A stretch of 64,000 bases of DNA from Enterobacter genomosp. O (GCF_001022965.1 NZ_LECZ01000023.1:186001-250000); one strand, 5' to 3'; shown: positions 26,533 through 35,758, counted from the stretch's first letter. Made by a program: numbers and translations. Notes: a model not told the origin generated them from the sequence alone.

Positions 26533-26944
26533 GTTTTATGCCTCGTCATTAAATTAATCTGGGCGCACCTTAACAAGTGATGTTTATGACTGCAAATGTG
26601 ACGGGTATCGCGCTTTTATGCTGGGCTTGTTAATTGTTTTATTTTTAAATGTTGCGGTGATGTTTTGTTGCAAAGGCGTCAACCGGTAATTTTTTCGTCG
26701 TTTAGAAAGGGTTTAGTTTTTTGACTAAACATAAACTGAACGAGGCGGGAATAGTGATTTGACTTGAATTAATTGGGTTTCTAATAATTTCCAAAAATGT
26801 TTCAGGTGACACACAAAACAACAAAGTCTTACATTTTGGGCGATAAATATACGTTCAATCACCCATTCGGTTGTCCCTTTCATGTCATTTTTCTGACACG
26901 TTTATTCTTTACGTTGTTGGCTTCACTAACTGGATGCTAACAAT
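26533..26944. promoter_or_regulatory. Divergent intergenic region with one candidate promoter
   Basis: This 412 bp AT-rich gap separates the YfaZ-like and phytase-like genes. TTGACT (26759-26764) and AATAAT (26783-26788), 18 bp apart, form a fair sigma-70 promoter pointing right, about 155 bp before the start codon. No hairpins or coding frames were seen. Confidence 0.35.
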
Positions 26945-28303
26945 ATGAAAAGAAAAATTATTCCTGTGCTTATCGGTTGTGCGCTCTCTTTCTCTGGCCT
27001 GGCGGCACAGCCTACGGCTGAACGCTATGTCGTCAGCTTCCCCGAAGGCTCGCACGTGAGCTACAGCGGCGCATTTGCCGATGCGTTCCCGCATGGACTC
27101 CCTGTCGGCATTGGCTCTGGCCTGCTGTTTACGGGCAAGCAGGGCGATGCTCTGACCTTTGCAACCGTGACCGATCGCGGTCCGAACGCGGATGCGCCAA
27201 AAAGCGGGAAAAACGAAGCCAAAATTTTTGTCACGCCGGATTTCGCGCCGCTGCTGATGACCATTCGCGTCCAGAACGGCAAAGCAGAGGCCACTGACGC
27301 CCGCCCGCTGCATGACGATAAAGGCGAAATTAACGGTTTGCCGCTGCAAAGCGGCGTAATTGGCTCCACCAATGAAGTGGCATTCAGCGACACGTTAAAG
27401 ACGCTGAAGGGTGACAACCGCGGGCTGGACACGGAAGGCATCACGCCGGACGGTAAAGGCGGGTACTGGCTGTGCGATGAGTATGGCCCGTTCCTGATTA
27501 ACGTCGACAGCAAAGGCAAGATCCTGGCTATCCACGGGCCGCAGGCGGCAGAAGGGGAGAAATCCATCGCGGGTGGTCTGCCAAACATCATCAAATGGCG
27601 CCAGCCGAACCGGGGCTTTGAAGGCCTGACCCGTATGCCTGACGGGCGTATTATCGCCGCCGTACAAAGTACGCTGGATATCGACGGCAAGAGCAAAAAA
27701 CAGGCGCTGTTTACGCGTCTGGTGAGCTTCGACCCGGCGACCGGGAAAACCGCGATGTACGGTTATCCCATCGACAGCGCGGCCTACGACAAAAATAGCG
27801 ACGCCAAAATTGGTGACATTGTGGCGCTCGATGACCAGCACATCCTCCTGATTGAGCAGGGAAGTGATAAAAACGACGGGATGCGCAACCTTATCTACAA
27901 GGTGGATCTCAGCAAGGCGAGCGACCTGACCGCCTTCGACAAGCCGGGCGAATACCCGGAGTTTGATGATGAGAAAACCCTGGCGCAGCGCGGTATTATC
28001 CTTGCGGCTAAAACTCAGGTTGTCGATTTGCGCGCCCTTGGCTGGCAGCAGGAAAAGGCCGAAGGGCTGGCGCTGATCGACAGCAAAACGCTTGCGGTGG
28101 CGAACGATAACGACTTTGGCGTGAAGATGGCGATGCAAAATCCGGTCGAGGGCAAGAAGCTCAAGGATTACCGGGTGAACGCGGAAGGCAAGCTGACGCT
28201 GGATGATAAACCGGTTGAAACCACGCTTAGCGTGAAGCCGCTGAAGAAGCCGGAATCTGACAGCGAGCTGTGGATTGTGACGCTGCCGGAGGCGGTGAAA
28301 TAA
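26945..28303 (+). CDS. Exported phytase-like / esterase-like protein
   Basis: This 452-residue protein has a signal peptide (1-21, ending SFSGLAA) and the phytase-like domain (PF13449-type), with FATVTDRGPNADAP, DTEGITPDGKGGYWLCDEYG, GFEGLTRMPDGRIIAAVQS and a C-terminal AVANDNDFGVK. Such proteins are predicted six-bladed propellers in the periplasm; activity on phosphate esters is assumed from the family name and has not been shown for most members. It stands alone: YfaZ is divergent upstream and the dispersed repeat begins 5 bp after the stop. Confidence 0.82.
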   Translation: MKRKIIPVLIGCALSFSGLAAQPTAERYVVSFPEGSHVSYSGAFADAFPHGLPVGIGSGLLFTGKQGDALTFATVTDRGPNADAPKSGKNEAKIFVTPDFAPLLMTIRVQNGKAEATDARPLHDDKGEINGLPLQSGVIGSTNEVAFSDTLKTLKGDNRGLDTEGITPDGKGGYWLCDEYGPFLINVDSKGKILAIHGPQAAEGEKSIAGGLPNIIKWRQPNRGFEGLTRMPDGRIIAAVQSTLDIDGKSKKQALFTRLVSFDPATGKTAMYGYPIDSAAYDKNSDAKIGDIVALDDQHILLIEQGSDKNDGMRNLIYKVDLSKASDLTAFDKPGEYPEFDDEKTLAQRGIILAAKTQVVDLRALGWQQEKAEGLALIDSKTLAVANDNDFGVKMAMQNPVEGKKLKDYRVNAEGKLTLDDKPVETTLSVKPLKKPESDSELWIVTLPEAVK

Positions 28304-28307
28304 GTTT

Positions 28308-28718
28308 CCCGCTCACCCCACAGGCTGAGGAATCTCCAGTAATTTTTTTACTGAAAGCGACGAGTGTCGTTTCAGGAAAATGAAGGGCTTATAGCGACGA
28401 CCTGGTCCGGCTGTAAATCGCTGAGGCGTTTCCTGCAGGCCGGGGCGAGGCGCAGGGATGCGCCGAGAGGGCGGGCTTTACAGGGATGTTACCTCCGCCC
28501 GTCCCCGATAAGCCGGAAGGAATAAGCCGAAGGTACCGCGAAGCGGCGATTTACCGCCGGGAGCCCGGGTTGCCAGGGTGGTGGCGACTGAGCCACCCTG
28601 GCACGTTCACAGGTCATGCCGTTACAGAGTAGCAAGGAACATAAAGTGAACGGAATAACCTCCACAGCCGTATGTTCCCCCTCACCCCAGCCCTCTCCCT
28701 CAAGGGAGAGGGGGCCGT
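28308..28718. repeat. Dispersed ~400-bp repeat, copy 2 (inverted)
   Basis: The reverse complement of this stretch matches 15272-15674 along almost its whole length, with scattered substitutions. Conserved blocks include CCGGGAGCCCGGGTTGCCAG, GTGGCGACTGAGCCACCCTG and GGAGGTAACGTCC/GGATGTTACCTCC. Its ends again are CTCACCCC and CCCTCTCCC-type palindromes. It fills the 28304-28745 gap; no gene is present. Confidence 0.9.
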
Positions 28719-28745
28719 CTGTGCAGGCAATATAATGCATAACGG

Positions 28746-29699
28746 TTATTTCTTCAGCCCCGCAAACGCCGCCCGAATCTCCTCTTCCGGCAGCTGGATG
28801 CCAATAAACACCATCACGCTGTGCGGCGGTTCATCGCTCCACGGCCTGTCCCAGTCGGCGCTGTACAGGCGCTGTACGCCCTGGAACAGCAGGCGGTTCG
28901 GTTCGCCGTCAATCCACAGCATCCCCTTGTAGCGCAGCAGCCTGTCGGCAAACGACAGCAGCAGGTTCTCCATGACGCGGGACACCTCGCTGATGTCCAC
29001 CGGGTAGTCCAGCTCCACCACAATCGACGCCACGTCGTTTTGCTTATCGCCCATAAAGTGGAAGCGCGGTTTCGCGGTGACGTTCTCTTCCAGCATAAAG
29101 CCGTTGGTGTTGAACAGCTGAGACAGATCGATATCGCCGTGCGTCACCGTGTAAACCGGCGCGCGGGAGTTGATGCGCGCCAGGCGCTCGCGCAGTTTTT
29201 CGCTGTCACCCGCCACGTCGGTTTTGGTCAGCAGGATGCGGTCGGCGTAGCCCACCTGAGACTGGGCGATGGTGAACTGGTTCATCTGGTCGTCGGCGTG
29301 GACCGCATCGACCAGGGCAATAACGCCGTCCAGCAGGTAGCGCTGGCAAAGAATCTCGTGCGAGAAAAAGGTCTGAATAATCGGCCCCGGGTCGGCCATG
29401 CCGGTGCACTCGATCACCAGACGGTCGAAGTCGATTTCACCGCGATCGCGGCTGTCGAGCAGGTCCAGCAGGGCGTCTTCCAGCTCGTTAGAGCGGGTAC
29501 AGCAGATGCAGCCGTTGGTCAGGGTTTTGATCTGGGTGGCGCGATCGCCAATCAGCTGGTCGTCAACGGAGACCTCGCCGAACTCGTTTTCGATGACGGC
29601 GATTTTGAAGCCGTGCTGCTCGTTCAGGATGTGGCGCAGCAGGGTGGTTTTACCGGCGCCGAGGAAACCGGTCAGCAGGGTAACGGCAATCGGGGTCAT
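28746..29699 (-). CDS. yjiA: YjiA, COG0523-family metal-handling GTPase
   Basis: This 317-residue G3E-type GTPase has the P-loop GFLGAGKT (residues 11-18), the family's metal motif Cys64-x-Cys66-Cys67 (NGCICCT), ECTGMADPGP and the guanine motif TKTD. A C-terminal domain with HFMGDKQND follows. E. coli YjiA binds GTP and metals such as zinc, nickel and cobalt; its client is not known. The ATG at 29699 has AGGAGAGACC upstream. yjiX lies 10 bp upstream and btsT before that, as in E. coli, so all three may be on one transcript. Confidence 0.92.
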   Translation of the reverse strand: MTPIAVTLLTGFLGAGKTTLLRHILNEQHGFKIAVIENEFGEVSVDDQLIGDRATQIKTLTNGCICCTRSNELEDALLDLLDSRDRGEIDFDRLVIECTGMADPGPIIQTFFSHEILCQRYLLDGVIALVDAVHADDQMNQFTIAQSQVGYADRILLTKTDVAGDSEKLRERLARINSRAPVYTVTHGDIDLSQLFNTNGFMLEENVTAKPRFHFMGDKQNDVASIVVELDYPVDISEVSRVMENLLLSFADRLLRYKGMLWIDGEPNRLLFQGVQRLYSADWDRPWSDEPPHSVMVFIGIQLPEEEIRAAFAGLKK

Positions 29700-29709
29700 G
29701 GTCTCTCCT

Positions 29710-29913
29710 TTAGCAGCAGCGGACGCCGCCTTCTCCACTTCCGCCGTAGCGCGCTTCCTGGCGCTCGCGGAAGAATTCGGTGTAGGTCATGTACGGCTTA
29801 TCCGGATGGTTGGTCTTCATATGCTCAACGTAGTTGTCATAGTCCGGAATGCCAATCAGCATTTTTGCCGCCTGACCGAGGTATTTTTTTGCTTCGCCTA
29901 AGTTACCAAACAT
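29710..29913 (-). CDS. yjiX: YjiX, YbdD/YjiX-family small protein
   Basis: This 67-residue protein starts [20 protein letters not shown] and ends in Cys-Cys, as in the YbdD/YjiX family. The conserved core is [30 protein letters not shown]. Members are almost always encoded next to CstA/BtsT transporters, here btsT upstream, and are thought to assist pyruvate or peptide uptake. The yjiA gene follows 10 bp downstream. Confidence 0.9.
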   Translation of the reverse strand: MFGNLGEAKKYLGQAAKMLIGIPDYDNYVEHMKTNHPDKPYMTYTEFFRERQEARYGGSGEGGVRCC

Positions 29914-29935
29914 AATGCATCCTGATAAGGAAAAG

Positions 29936-30003
29936 CCCGGTGGCGCTGCGCTTACCGGGCCTACGAGTACATTGTAGGGCGGGTCAGCGTAGCGCCACCC
30001 GCC
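29936..30003. repeat. BIME between btsT and yjiX
   Basis: CCCGGTGGCGCTGCGCTTAC-CGGGCCTACG faces GTAGGGCGGGTCAGCGTAGC-GCCACCCGCC. The pair lies between btsT and yjiX and can modulate read-through from btsT into yjiX-yjiA. Confidence 0.85.
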
Positions 30004-30009
30004 ATTTTT

Positions 30010-32163
30010 TTAGTGGTGTGAAGAGGTCTTCACGCCGCCTTCCGGCACCGGCACGTACGGGGTTTCTTTATCCGTACGACCGTCGGCGTTACGCACCTTC
30101 AGCCAGGTTTTGATGCCGTAGAAGATGATGCTGTACACCACCACCAGGAACAGAATGCTCAGACCCGCGTTGGTGTAGTTGTTCACCACGATATGGTTCA
30201 TGTTGGCAATCTGCTGCGCGGTCAGATCCGCGCCGCCTGCGGCAATCTTCTCTTTGTACTGGTTAGCCATGAAGAAGAAGCCTTCCAGCTGCGGGTTGGC
30301 GCTGAACAGCTTCAGGCCAAGCGCCCAGGTGGTGCAGAGCAGCAGCCACAGCGCAGGAACAACCGTTACCCAGATGTATTTGGTGCGCTTCATCTTCACC
30401 AGCACAACGGTGCCGAGCACCAGCGCCACGGCGGCCAGCATCTGGTTAGAGATACCGAACAGCGGCCACAGGCTCTTCACGCCGCCGAGCGGGTCGACAA
30501 CGCCCTGATACAGCAGGTAGCCCCACAGGCCTACGCAGCCCGCAGTACCGAGAATACCGGCGACCAGAGAGTCGGTTTTCTTCAGGAACGGCACGAAGTT
30601 ACCGAGCAGGTCCTGCAGCATGAAGCGGCCCGCACGGGTACCCGCGTCCAGCGCGGTCAGGATGAACAGCGCTTCGAACAGAATACCGAAGTGGTACCAG
30701 AAGCCCATGTCCGCCCACGGCAGCACCTTGTGGAACACGTGTGCGATACCTACCGCCAGCGTCGGTGCGCCACCGGCGCGGTTCAGCACGGACGGTTCGC
30801 CGATGTCTTTCGCGGTTTGCATAATCTGCTCAGGCGAAATCACGAAGCCCCAGGAGCTGACGGTCGCCGCCGCGTGTGCGCTCGCGTCTTTCAGCTGCGC
30901 CATAATCAGCGCCGCGTTGTCACCGCCCATCTCGTGCAGGTTTGGCATGGTAATGCCGAGGCCAGCAGGCGGGGTGTTCATCGCGAAGTACAGACCCGGT
31001 TCGATGATGGACGCAGCAACCAGCGCCATGATCGCCACGAAGGACTCCATCAGCATGGCACCGTAGCCGATCAGACGCGCGTCTTTCTCGTTCGCCAGCA
31101 GCTTAGGCGTGGTACCGGAGGCAATCAGGGCGTGGAAGCCAGAGACCGCACCGCAGGCGATGGTGATGAACAGGAACGGGAACAGGGCGCCCTTCCACAG
31201 CGGGCCGGTGCCGTCGATGTACTGCGTTACCGCAGGCATTTTCAGGTCCGGGTTAATCACCAGGATGCCGATTGCCAGACCGACGATCACGCCGATTTTC
31301 AGGAAGGTCGCCAGGTAGTCACGCGGCGCCAGAATCAGCCAGACCGGCAGCAGCGCGGAGATAAACGCGTAACCGATCAGCGCGAAGGTGATGGTGGTGT
31401 CCTTGAAGGTCAGCGCCGGTCCCCAGTACGGGTCGTGCGCAATCACGCCGCCGAAGTAGATGGAGGCCACCAGCAGCACGATACCAATCACCGACACTTC
31501 ACCCACGCGTCCCGGACGCAGGAATCGCATGTAGATACCCATGAACAGCGCAATCGGCACGGTAGAGCAGACGGTGAAGACGCCCCACGGGCTTTCGGCC
31601 AGCGCTTTCACCACGATCAGCGCCAGCACCGCGAGGATGATGATCATGATCAGGAAGCAGCCGAACAGGGCGATAGTACCCGGCACGCGGCCCATCTCTT
31701 CTTTGACCATCTCACCCAGAGACGCGCCGTTACGGCGAGAAGAGATAAACAGCACCATAAAGTCCTGCACCGCACCCGCCAGCACCACGCCGGCGAGCAG
31801 CCACAGGGTGCCCGGCAGGTAGCCCATTTGTGCGGCCAGCACCGGGCCGACCAGCGGACCTGCGCCGGCGATAGCGGCAAAGTGGTGACCAAACAGCACG
31901 TAGCGGTTAGTTGGCACGTAGTTCAGGCCGTCATTGTTAATGACCGCCGGCGTGGCGCGCGTCGGGTCGAGCTTCATGACCTTCTGCGCGATGTACAAGC
32001 TGTAGTAGCGATAAGCCACAAGATAGACGGAAACGGACGCGACCACGATCCACAGGGCGCTTACGTGTTCGCCCCGGCGTAATGCGACAACCGCCAGACA
32101 AAAAGCGCCGAGGATCCCGAGTAAGGCCCAGGGCACGTGCTTCAGTAGTTTTTTAGTATCCAT
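30010..32163 (-). CDS. btsT: BtsT, pyruvate/H+ symporter (CstA family)
   Basis: This 717-residue protein has about 18 predicted membrane helices and is near-identical in pattern to E. coli BtsT/YjiY: VVALRRGEHVSALWIVVAS, NRYVLFGHHFAAIAGAGPLV, CGAVSGFHALIASGTTPKLL, and the C-terminal YVPVPEGGVKTSSHH. BtsT takes up pyruvate and is induced by the BtsS/BtsR two-component system when pyruvate appears. The upstream region (32281-32329) has BtsR-type repeats. Downstream are yjiX and yjiA, separated by a BIME. Confidence 0.95.
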   Translation of the reverse strand: MDTKKLLKHVPWALLGILGAFCLAVVALRRGEHVSALWIVVASVSVYLVAYRYYSLYIAQKVMKLDPTRATPAVINNDGLNYVPTNRYVLFGHHFAAIAGAGPLVGPVLAAQMGYLPGTLWLLAGVVLAGAVQDFMVLFISSRRNGASLGEMVKEEMGRVPGTIALFGCFLIMIIILAVLALIVVKALAESPWGVFTVCSTVPIALFMGIYMRFLRPGRVGEVSVIGIVLLVASIYFGGVIAHDPYWGPALTFKDTTITFALIGYAFISALLPVWLILAPRDYLATFLKIGVIVGLAIGILVINPDLKMPAVTQYIDGTGPLWKGALFPFLFITIACGAVSGFHALIASGTTPKLLANEKDARLIGYGAMLMESFVAIMALVAASIIEPGLYFAMNTPPAGLGITMPNLHEMGGDNAALIMAQLKDASAHAAATVSSWGFVISPEQIMQTAKDIGEPSVLNRAGGAPTLAVGIAHVFHKVLPWADMGFWYHFGILFEALFILTALDAGTRAGRFMLQDLLGNFVPFLKKTDSLVAGILGTAGCVGLWGYLLYQGVVDPLGGVKSLWPLFGISNQMLAAVALVLGTVVLVKMKRTKYIWVTVVPALWLLLCTTWALGLKLFSANPQLEGFFFMANQYKEKIAAGGADLTAQQIANMNHIVVNNYTNAGLSILFLVVVYSIIFYGIKTWLKVRNADGRTDKETPYVPVPEGGVKTSSHH

Positions 32164-32280
32164 AGTAAGACCTGGTTTTTTATGTAAAGAAAAAAGGGTC
32201 AGGGTTCGTTGTGAGGAGGTATTGATTAATGCTGGAGCGATCGTGCCAGATCTACGCGCGTGTAAAGGAAGGTAAATGAA

Positions 32281-32329
32281 TGAGTGGTTGAAAGTACCGG
32301 GTGAGCGGTCAAAGGGGGCGACGAGCGGT
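32281..32329 (-). promoter_or_regulatory. BtsR-type operator upstream of btsT
   Basis: On the btsT strand, ACCGCTCA (32302-32309) and ACCACTCA (32281-32288) are separated by exactly 13 bp; both match the published BtsR/YehT motif ACC[G/A]CT[C/T]A and its spacing as I remember it. A third, near-perfect copy ACCGCTCG lies at 32322-32329 after a 12 bp spacer. The array is about 120-170 bp upstream of the btsT start codon. Confidence 0.8.
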
Positions 32330-32354
32330 TACGGCTCGCCGCCGGTGGACGAAA

Positions 32355-33272
32355 TTATGTGATTGAGATCACTTGATTATTCGGATTGCGTTCCACGGCC
32401 AGATAGCCCTCCAGCGTCCTGATGAGTTTCTCCTTCAGCCAGCTCGGCTCCAGGATCTGGATATTCGGCAGCCAATAGAACAGCAGCGGCAGGATCTGGT
32501 TCTCGTGTGCCGCCTGGCAGCGCAGCGTGACGCCGTCCTGCTGCTCCTCCAGCAGCTCCTGTTCCGGCAGAAGATCGCGGCGCAGGAAGTAATGTGAAAT
32601 ATTATCTTTGATGAATATTTTCACCGCGAAAGTATCTTCCGACACCCAGGGGTCGAGGCTTTTTTCCAGCAGCTCAAGGACATTTTCTTCCGGGGTGAAT
32701 GTCGTTTTCTGAATATCAAACCAGCTAATCTGGCTCAGCGAGAAGGATTTCAGGCGGCTATTTTCGGTGGCTTGTAAATACCATATATTTTTTTTGTTAA
32801 TGAGTTTATAGGGATTAATCAGGCGGGTTTTACCCTTATAAACTATCTGGCAAACATTATGGTTTTTAATCGATTTCTCGATTTTCGTTAAATGACGGCG
32901 AATATCGCGCTGTACCGTGTGTTCGGCTTCATTAGCAAGAATGAGAATATGGTTTTCGTCAACGCGCGCTTCCAGCTTTTGCCAGAATTCCGTATTTCTG
33001 TCCGGGAAAAAACTATCAGCATTCAGGAAGTTAGCAAGGGTGTGATGTAAGCCTTGCCCGCCGGGCGATTGTGCAGAATGGATCAGCCGATATAGCCCGT
33101 TACCGGTATGTTCAACAATGGGAGAAAGGGCATTTAAATCCCGATAAACGGTACGCTCGGTAATTTTAAATTTTTCCATTAGCGCACTGCGATTGACCAC
33201 ACCGTTTAAATGTAGCTCAAGGAGAATATCGACCAGACGTTCAGCCGAGCGGCTCCGCGTCGTTTTAGCCAT
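32355..33272 (-). CDS. WYL-domain transcriptional regulator
   Basis: This 305-residue protein has an N-terminal HTH_11-type winged helix (1-60: ERLVDILLELHLNGVVNRSA then KFKITERTVYRDLNALS) and a WYL domain (about 135-225: NVCQIVYKGKTRLINPYKLI, NKKNIWYLQATENSRLKSFS), then a WCX-like C-terminus. WYL regulators bind nucleic acids or nucleotide ligands and often sit near defence or stress genes. Its central part is noticeably AT-rich. It lies between btsT and hpaC, transcribed with neither in an obvious operon. The target is unknown. Confidence 0.85.
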   Translation of the reverse strand: MAKTTRSRSAERLVDILLELHLNGVVNRSALMEKFKITERTVYRDLNALSPIVEHTGNGLYRLIHSAQSPGGQGLHHTLANFLNADSFFPDRNTEFWQKLEARVDENHILILANEAEHTVQRDIRRHLTKIEKSIKNHNVCQIVYKGKTRLINPYKLINKKNIWYLQATENSRLKSFSLSQISWFDIQKTTFTPEENVLELLEKSLDPWVSEDTFAVKIFIKDNISHYFLRRDLLPEQELLEEQQDGVTLRCQAAHENQILPLLFYWLPNIQILEPSWLKEKLIRTLEGYLAVERNPNNQVISIT

Positions 33273-33452
33273 AAGGTCATCCTGTATATTTAGGTATGCG
33301 CTGAATGATGCGGGTGCACTGACATACGGCGTCAGTATTCAGGCACAGAAAATTTCTCTTATGGGTATATAACGGCGTGATTTAGCGGAAACCTTAGGAG
33401 TTTTTGCAGAAAGCGGCGCTGGCCGGGAAAAAGGCCAGCGCGAGGGGAGGAA

Positions 33453-33962
33453 TTACACGGCGACTTCCGTCTCCAGCATGACCGGGTGGAACCGGCGTTT
33501 GAAGTAGATCAGGCCGTGTCCCGCGTCACTCAGGATGATGTTTTTAACTTCAACGAGATAAACAAGATGCGTGCCGATGGTTTGCACCTGGCTAATCTCG
33601 CCTTCAAGGCTGGCCAGCGCCCCCTTGAGCACCGGCTGCGCCAGCGGGCCTTTCTGCCAGCAGGAGAGGGCAAAGCGATCCTCCATTGCCATGCCGGTCA
33701 TCCCGGCGAAGTGGCGAGCCATGATCTCCTGCTCGTGGTTCAGCACGTTAACGCACAGCCTGCCGTTGCCCTGGAATACCGGGTTCATGGCGCTGTTGGC
33801 GTTGATGCACACCATCACCGACGGCGGAGTGTCCGTGACCGAACAGACGGCGGTGGCGGTAATGCCGCAGCGGCCCGCTTCGCCCTCGGTGGTCACTACA
33901 TTAACCGCGGCCGACAGGCTGGCCATGGCGTCGCGAAAACGCAGGCGTTGTTCTGATTGCAT
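33453..33962 (-). CDS. hpaC: HpaC, flavin reductase of 4-hydroxyphenylacetate 3-monooxygenase
   Basis: This 169-residue flavin reductase follows E. coli HpaC: ASLSAAVNVVTTEGEAGRCG, ITATAVCSVTDTPPSVMVCI, NGRLCVNVLNHEQEIMARHF and the C-terminal YFKRRFHPVML. It reduces FAD with NADH and passes it to HpaB. The ATG at 33962 has GGGAGG 7 bp upstream; the upstream ATG at 33980 overlaps the hpaB stop and adds six residues unlike HpaC. It is the last gene of the hpa cluster. Confidence 0.94.
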   Translation of the reverse strand: MQSEQRLRFRDAMASLSAAVNVVTTEGEAGRCGITATAVCSVTDTPPSVMVCINANSAMNPVFQGNGRLCVNVLNHEQEIMARHFAGMTGMAMEDRFALSCWQKGPLAQPVLKGALASLEGEISQVQTIGTHLVYLVEVKNIILSDAGHGLIYFKRRFHPVMLETEVAV

Positions 33963-33979
33963 GAAAACCTCCCGCTGCA

Positions 33980-35542
33980 TTATTTCAGCAGCTTATCCAG
34001 CATGTTGATATCGCTGTTGTTGTGCAGGTGCGGCACCGTCCAGCCGTGTTGGTCGTATTCGGACATGCAGCGGTCGACCATCGCCATCATCTTGTCCATG
34101 TTGCCGGAGCTCTGCGCCTGGCGCAGACACTGCAGGCGGATCTCATCCTGGCTGCCGGAGTAGTTGATCTCATACAGCTCGTGACGGCCGCCAAACTCGC
34201 TGCCGATGGCATCCCACATCAGCTTCAAAATCTTGATGCGTTCGACGTGATCCATGCCGTTGGAGCCGCGCACGTATTTCGCCAGATACTGGTCGATCTG
34301 CGGGTTGTTCAGATCCCGGGCGCTGGACGGGAGGTAGATCAGGCCGGACGTCACGTTACGCTCGATGATGTTCTTGATCTTGGCGTAGGCCATTGGCGCC
34401 ATCACGCGGTAGGTTTGCAGCGCGGCGTGATCCGGCAGATACGCCCCGTTAACCCACGGGGTGGCTTCGGAACACATGGAGTCGCTCAGGGCCCAGAACA
34501 TGTTGCGCCACGCCACCACTTCGCCGAGATCCGCCTGCACGCCGCGGAACTCCAGGGTACCGGTGCACTCCAGGGATTTCTTCAGCAGGGCGGTGATGAA
34601 GTCGAGTTTGACCGCCAGACGCACGCAGGCCTGCAGCGGGTACATTCGCGCAAAGCCACCCTCCATCGTCCAGCGACGGCAGCGGTCGAAATCGCGGTAG
34701 ATGAGCACGTTTTCCCACGGGATCAGCACGTGATCCATCACCAGGATCGCATCGTTCTCGTCAAAGCGGCTGGAGAGCGGGTAGTCGTACGGGGATCCGG
34801 TTGCGCCTGCCACCATCTCGTAAGAGGCGCGGGAGATCAGCTTCACGCCCTCGGCGTCCATCGGCGCGACGAACATCAGCGCGAAGTCCGGGTTTTCGCC
34901 CATCACCTGCGCGGAGCCAAAGCCGATCATGTTGTAGTGGGTCAGCGCCGAGTTGGTGGCCACCACTTTCGCGCCGCTGACGATAATCCCGGCGTCGGTC
35001 TCTTTCTCCAGCTTGATGTAGACGTCCTTCACCTCGTCCGCCGGCTTGTGGCGGTCGATCGGCGGGTTAACGATGGCGTGGTTGAAGTACAGGCCGGTTT
35101 CCTGAATGCGGGTGTACCAGTTACGGGCGTTCTGCTCGAACTGGCCGTAGAAGGCCGGGTTGGCGCCGAGCGCGCAGCCGAACGCGGCTTTGTAGTCCGG
35201 CGTGCGGCCCATCCAGCCGTAGCTCAGGCGCGACCACTCGGCGATGGCGTCGCGCTGCTGGCGCAGGTCGTCGGCGCTTTTCGCCACGCGGAAGAACTTG
35301 TGGGTGTAGCCGCCGCTGCCGGTATCGGTGCCCCAGCACAGCGTGTCCTGCATGTCCGGCTTGTGCAGCGCGTCGTACATCTGCGCGATGGAGGCCGCCG
35401 CGTTGCGAAACGCCGGATGGGTGGTGACGTCTTTGACGCGCTCGCCGTAGATGTAAATCTCACGACCGTCCTGCAGGCTTTTTAAATACTCTTCACCGGT
35501 TAACGGACGTTTGGCATCAGCGCGGAAATCTTCAGGCTTCAT
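33980..35542 (-). CDS. hpaB: HpaB, 4-hydroxyphenylacetate 3-monooxygenase, oxygenase subunit
   Basis: This 520-residue flavin-dependent monooxygenase has the HpaB family features: FRADAKRPLTGEEYLKSLQD at the start, NARNWYTRIQETGLYFNHAI, HVLIPWENVLIYRD and the C-terminal FGGRHELYEINYSGSQDEIR. It hydroxylates 4-hydroxyphenylacetate to 3,4-dihydroxyphenylacetate with reduced FAD from HpaC. hpaC follows directly. The start at 35542 has GAGG upstream. The AT-rich 177 bp upstream holds the likely hpaBC promoter, regulated in E. coli W by HpaA. Confidence 0.95.
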   Translation of the reverse strand: MKPEDFRADAKRPLTGEEYLKSLQDGREIYIYGERVKDVTTHPAFRNAAASIAQMYDALHKPDMQDTLCWGTDTGSGGYTHKFFRVAKSADDLRQQRDAIAEWSRLSYGWMGRTPDYKAAFGCALGANPAFYGQFEQNARNWYTRIQETGLYFNHAIVNPPIDRHKPADEVKDVYIKLEKETDAGIIVSGAKVVATNSALTHYNMIGFGSAQVMGENPDFALMFVAPMDAEGVKLISRASYEMVAGATGSPYDYPLSSRFDENDAILVMDHVLIPWENVLIYRDFDRCRRWTMEGGFARMYPLQACVRLAVKLDFITALLKKSLECTGTLEFRGVQADLGEVVAWRNMFWALSDSMCSEATPWVNGAYLPDHAALQTYRVMAPMAYAKIKNIIERNVTSGLIYLPSSARDLNNPQIDQYLAKYVRGSNGMDHVERIKILKLMWDAIGSEFGGRHELYEINYSGSQDEIRLQCLRQAQSSGNMDKMMAMVDRCMSEYDQHGWTVPHLHNNSDINMLDKLLK

Positions 35543-35681
35543 AGGGACCTCGTATCGGAATTGTGTTGTTAAATTTATGTTTTGTTTTTGTTGTTTAATT
35601 GAAGCCTGAGAGGGGCGGAACGTGAAGGGACGTTTGGGACAACGGCAGGTACTTTTCGCGAGAGATCGCAGAGTGTGATTT

Positions 35682-35758
35682 CCCTCACCCTAACCCTCTC
35701 CCAAAGGGAGAGGGGACGGTTACTCCCTCTCCCTTTGGGAGAGGGCAGGGGTGAGGGG
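35682..35758. repeat. Head-to-head pair of CCCTCTCCC palindromes, overlapping the end of hpaA
   Basis: CCCTCACCCTAACCCTCTCC ... GGGAGAGGGG is followed by CTCCCTCTCCCTTTGGGAGA ... GGGGTGAGGGG. The second unit contains the stop codon and last codons of hpaA. Confidence 0.85.

Noticed and set aside
30193..32082. 629-codon plus-strand frame antisense to btsT
   Set aside because: Shadow of btsT; the product is a low-complexity Arg/His/Gln/Val-rich sequence with no homology pattern.
34022..35485. 487-codon plus-strand frame antisense to hpaB
   Set aside because: Shadow of the well-conserved hpaB gene.
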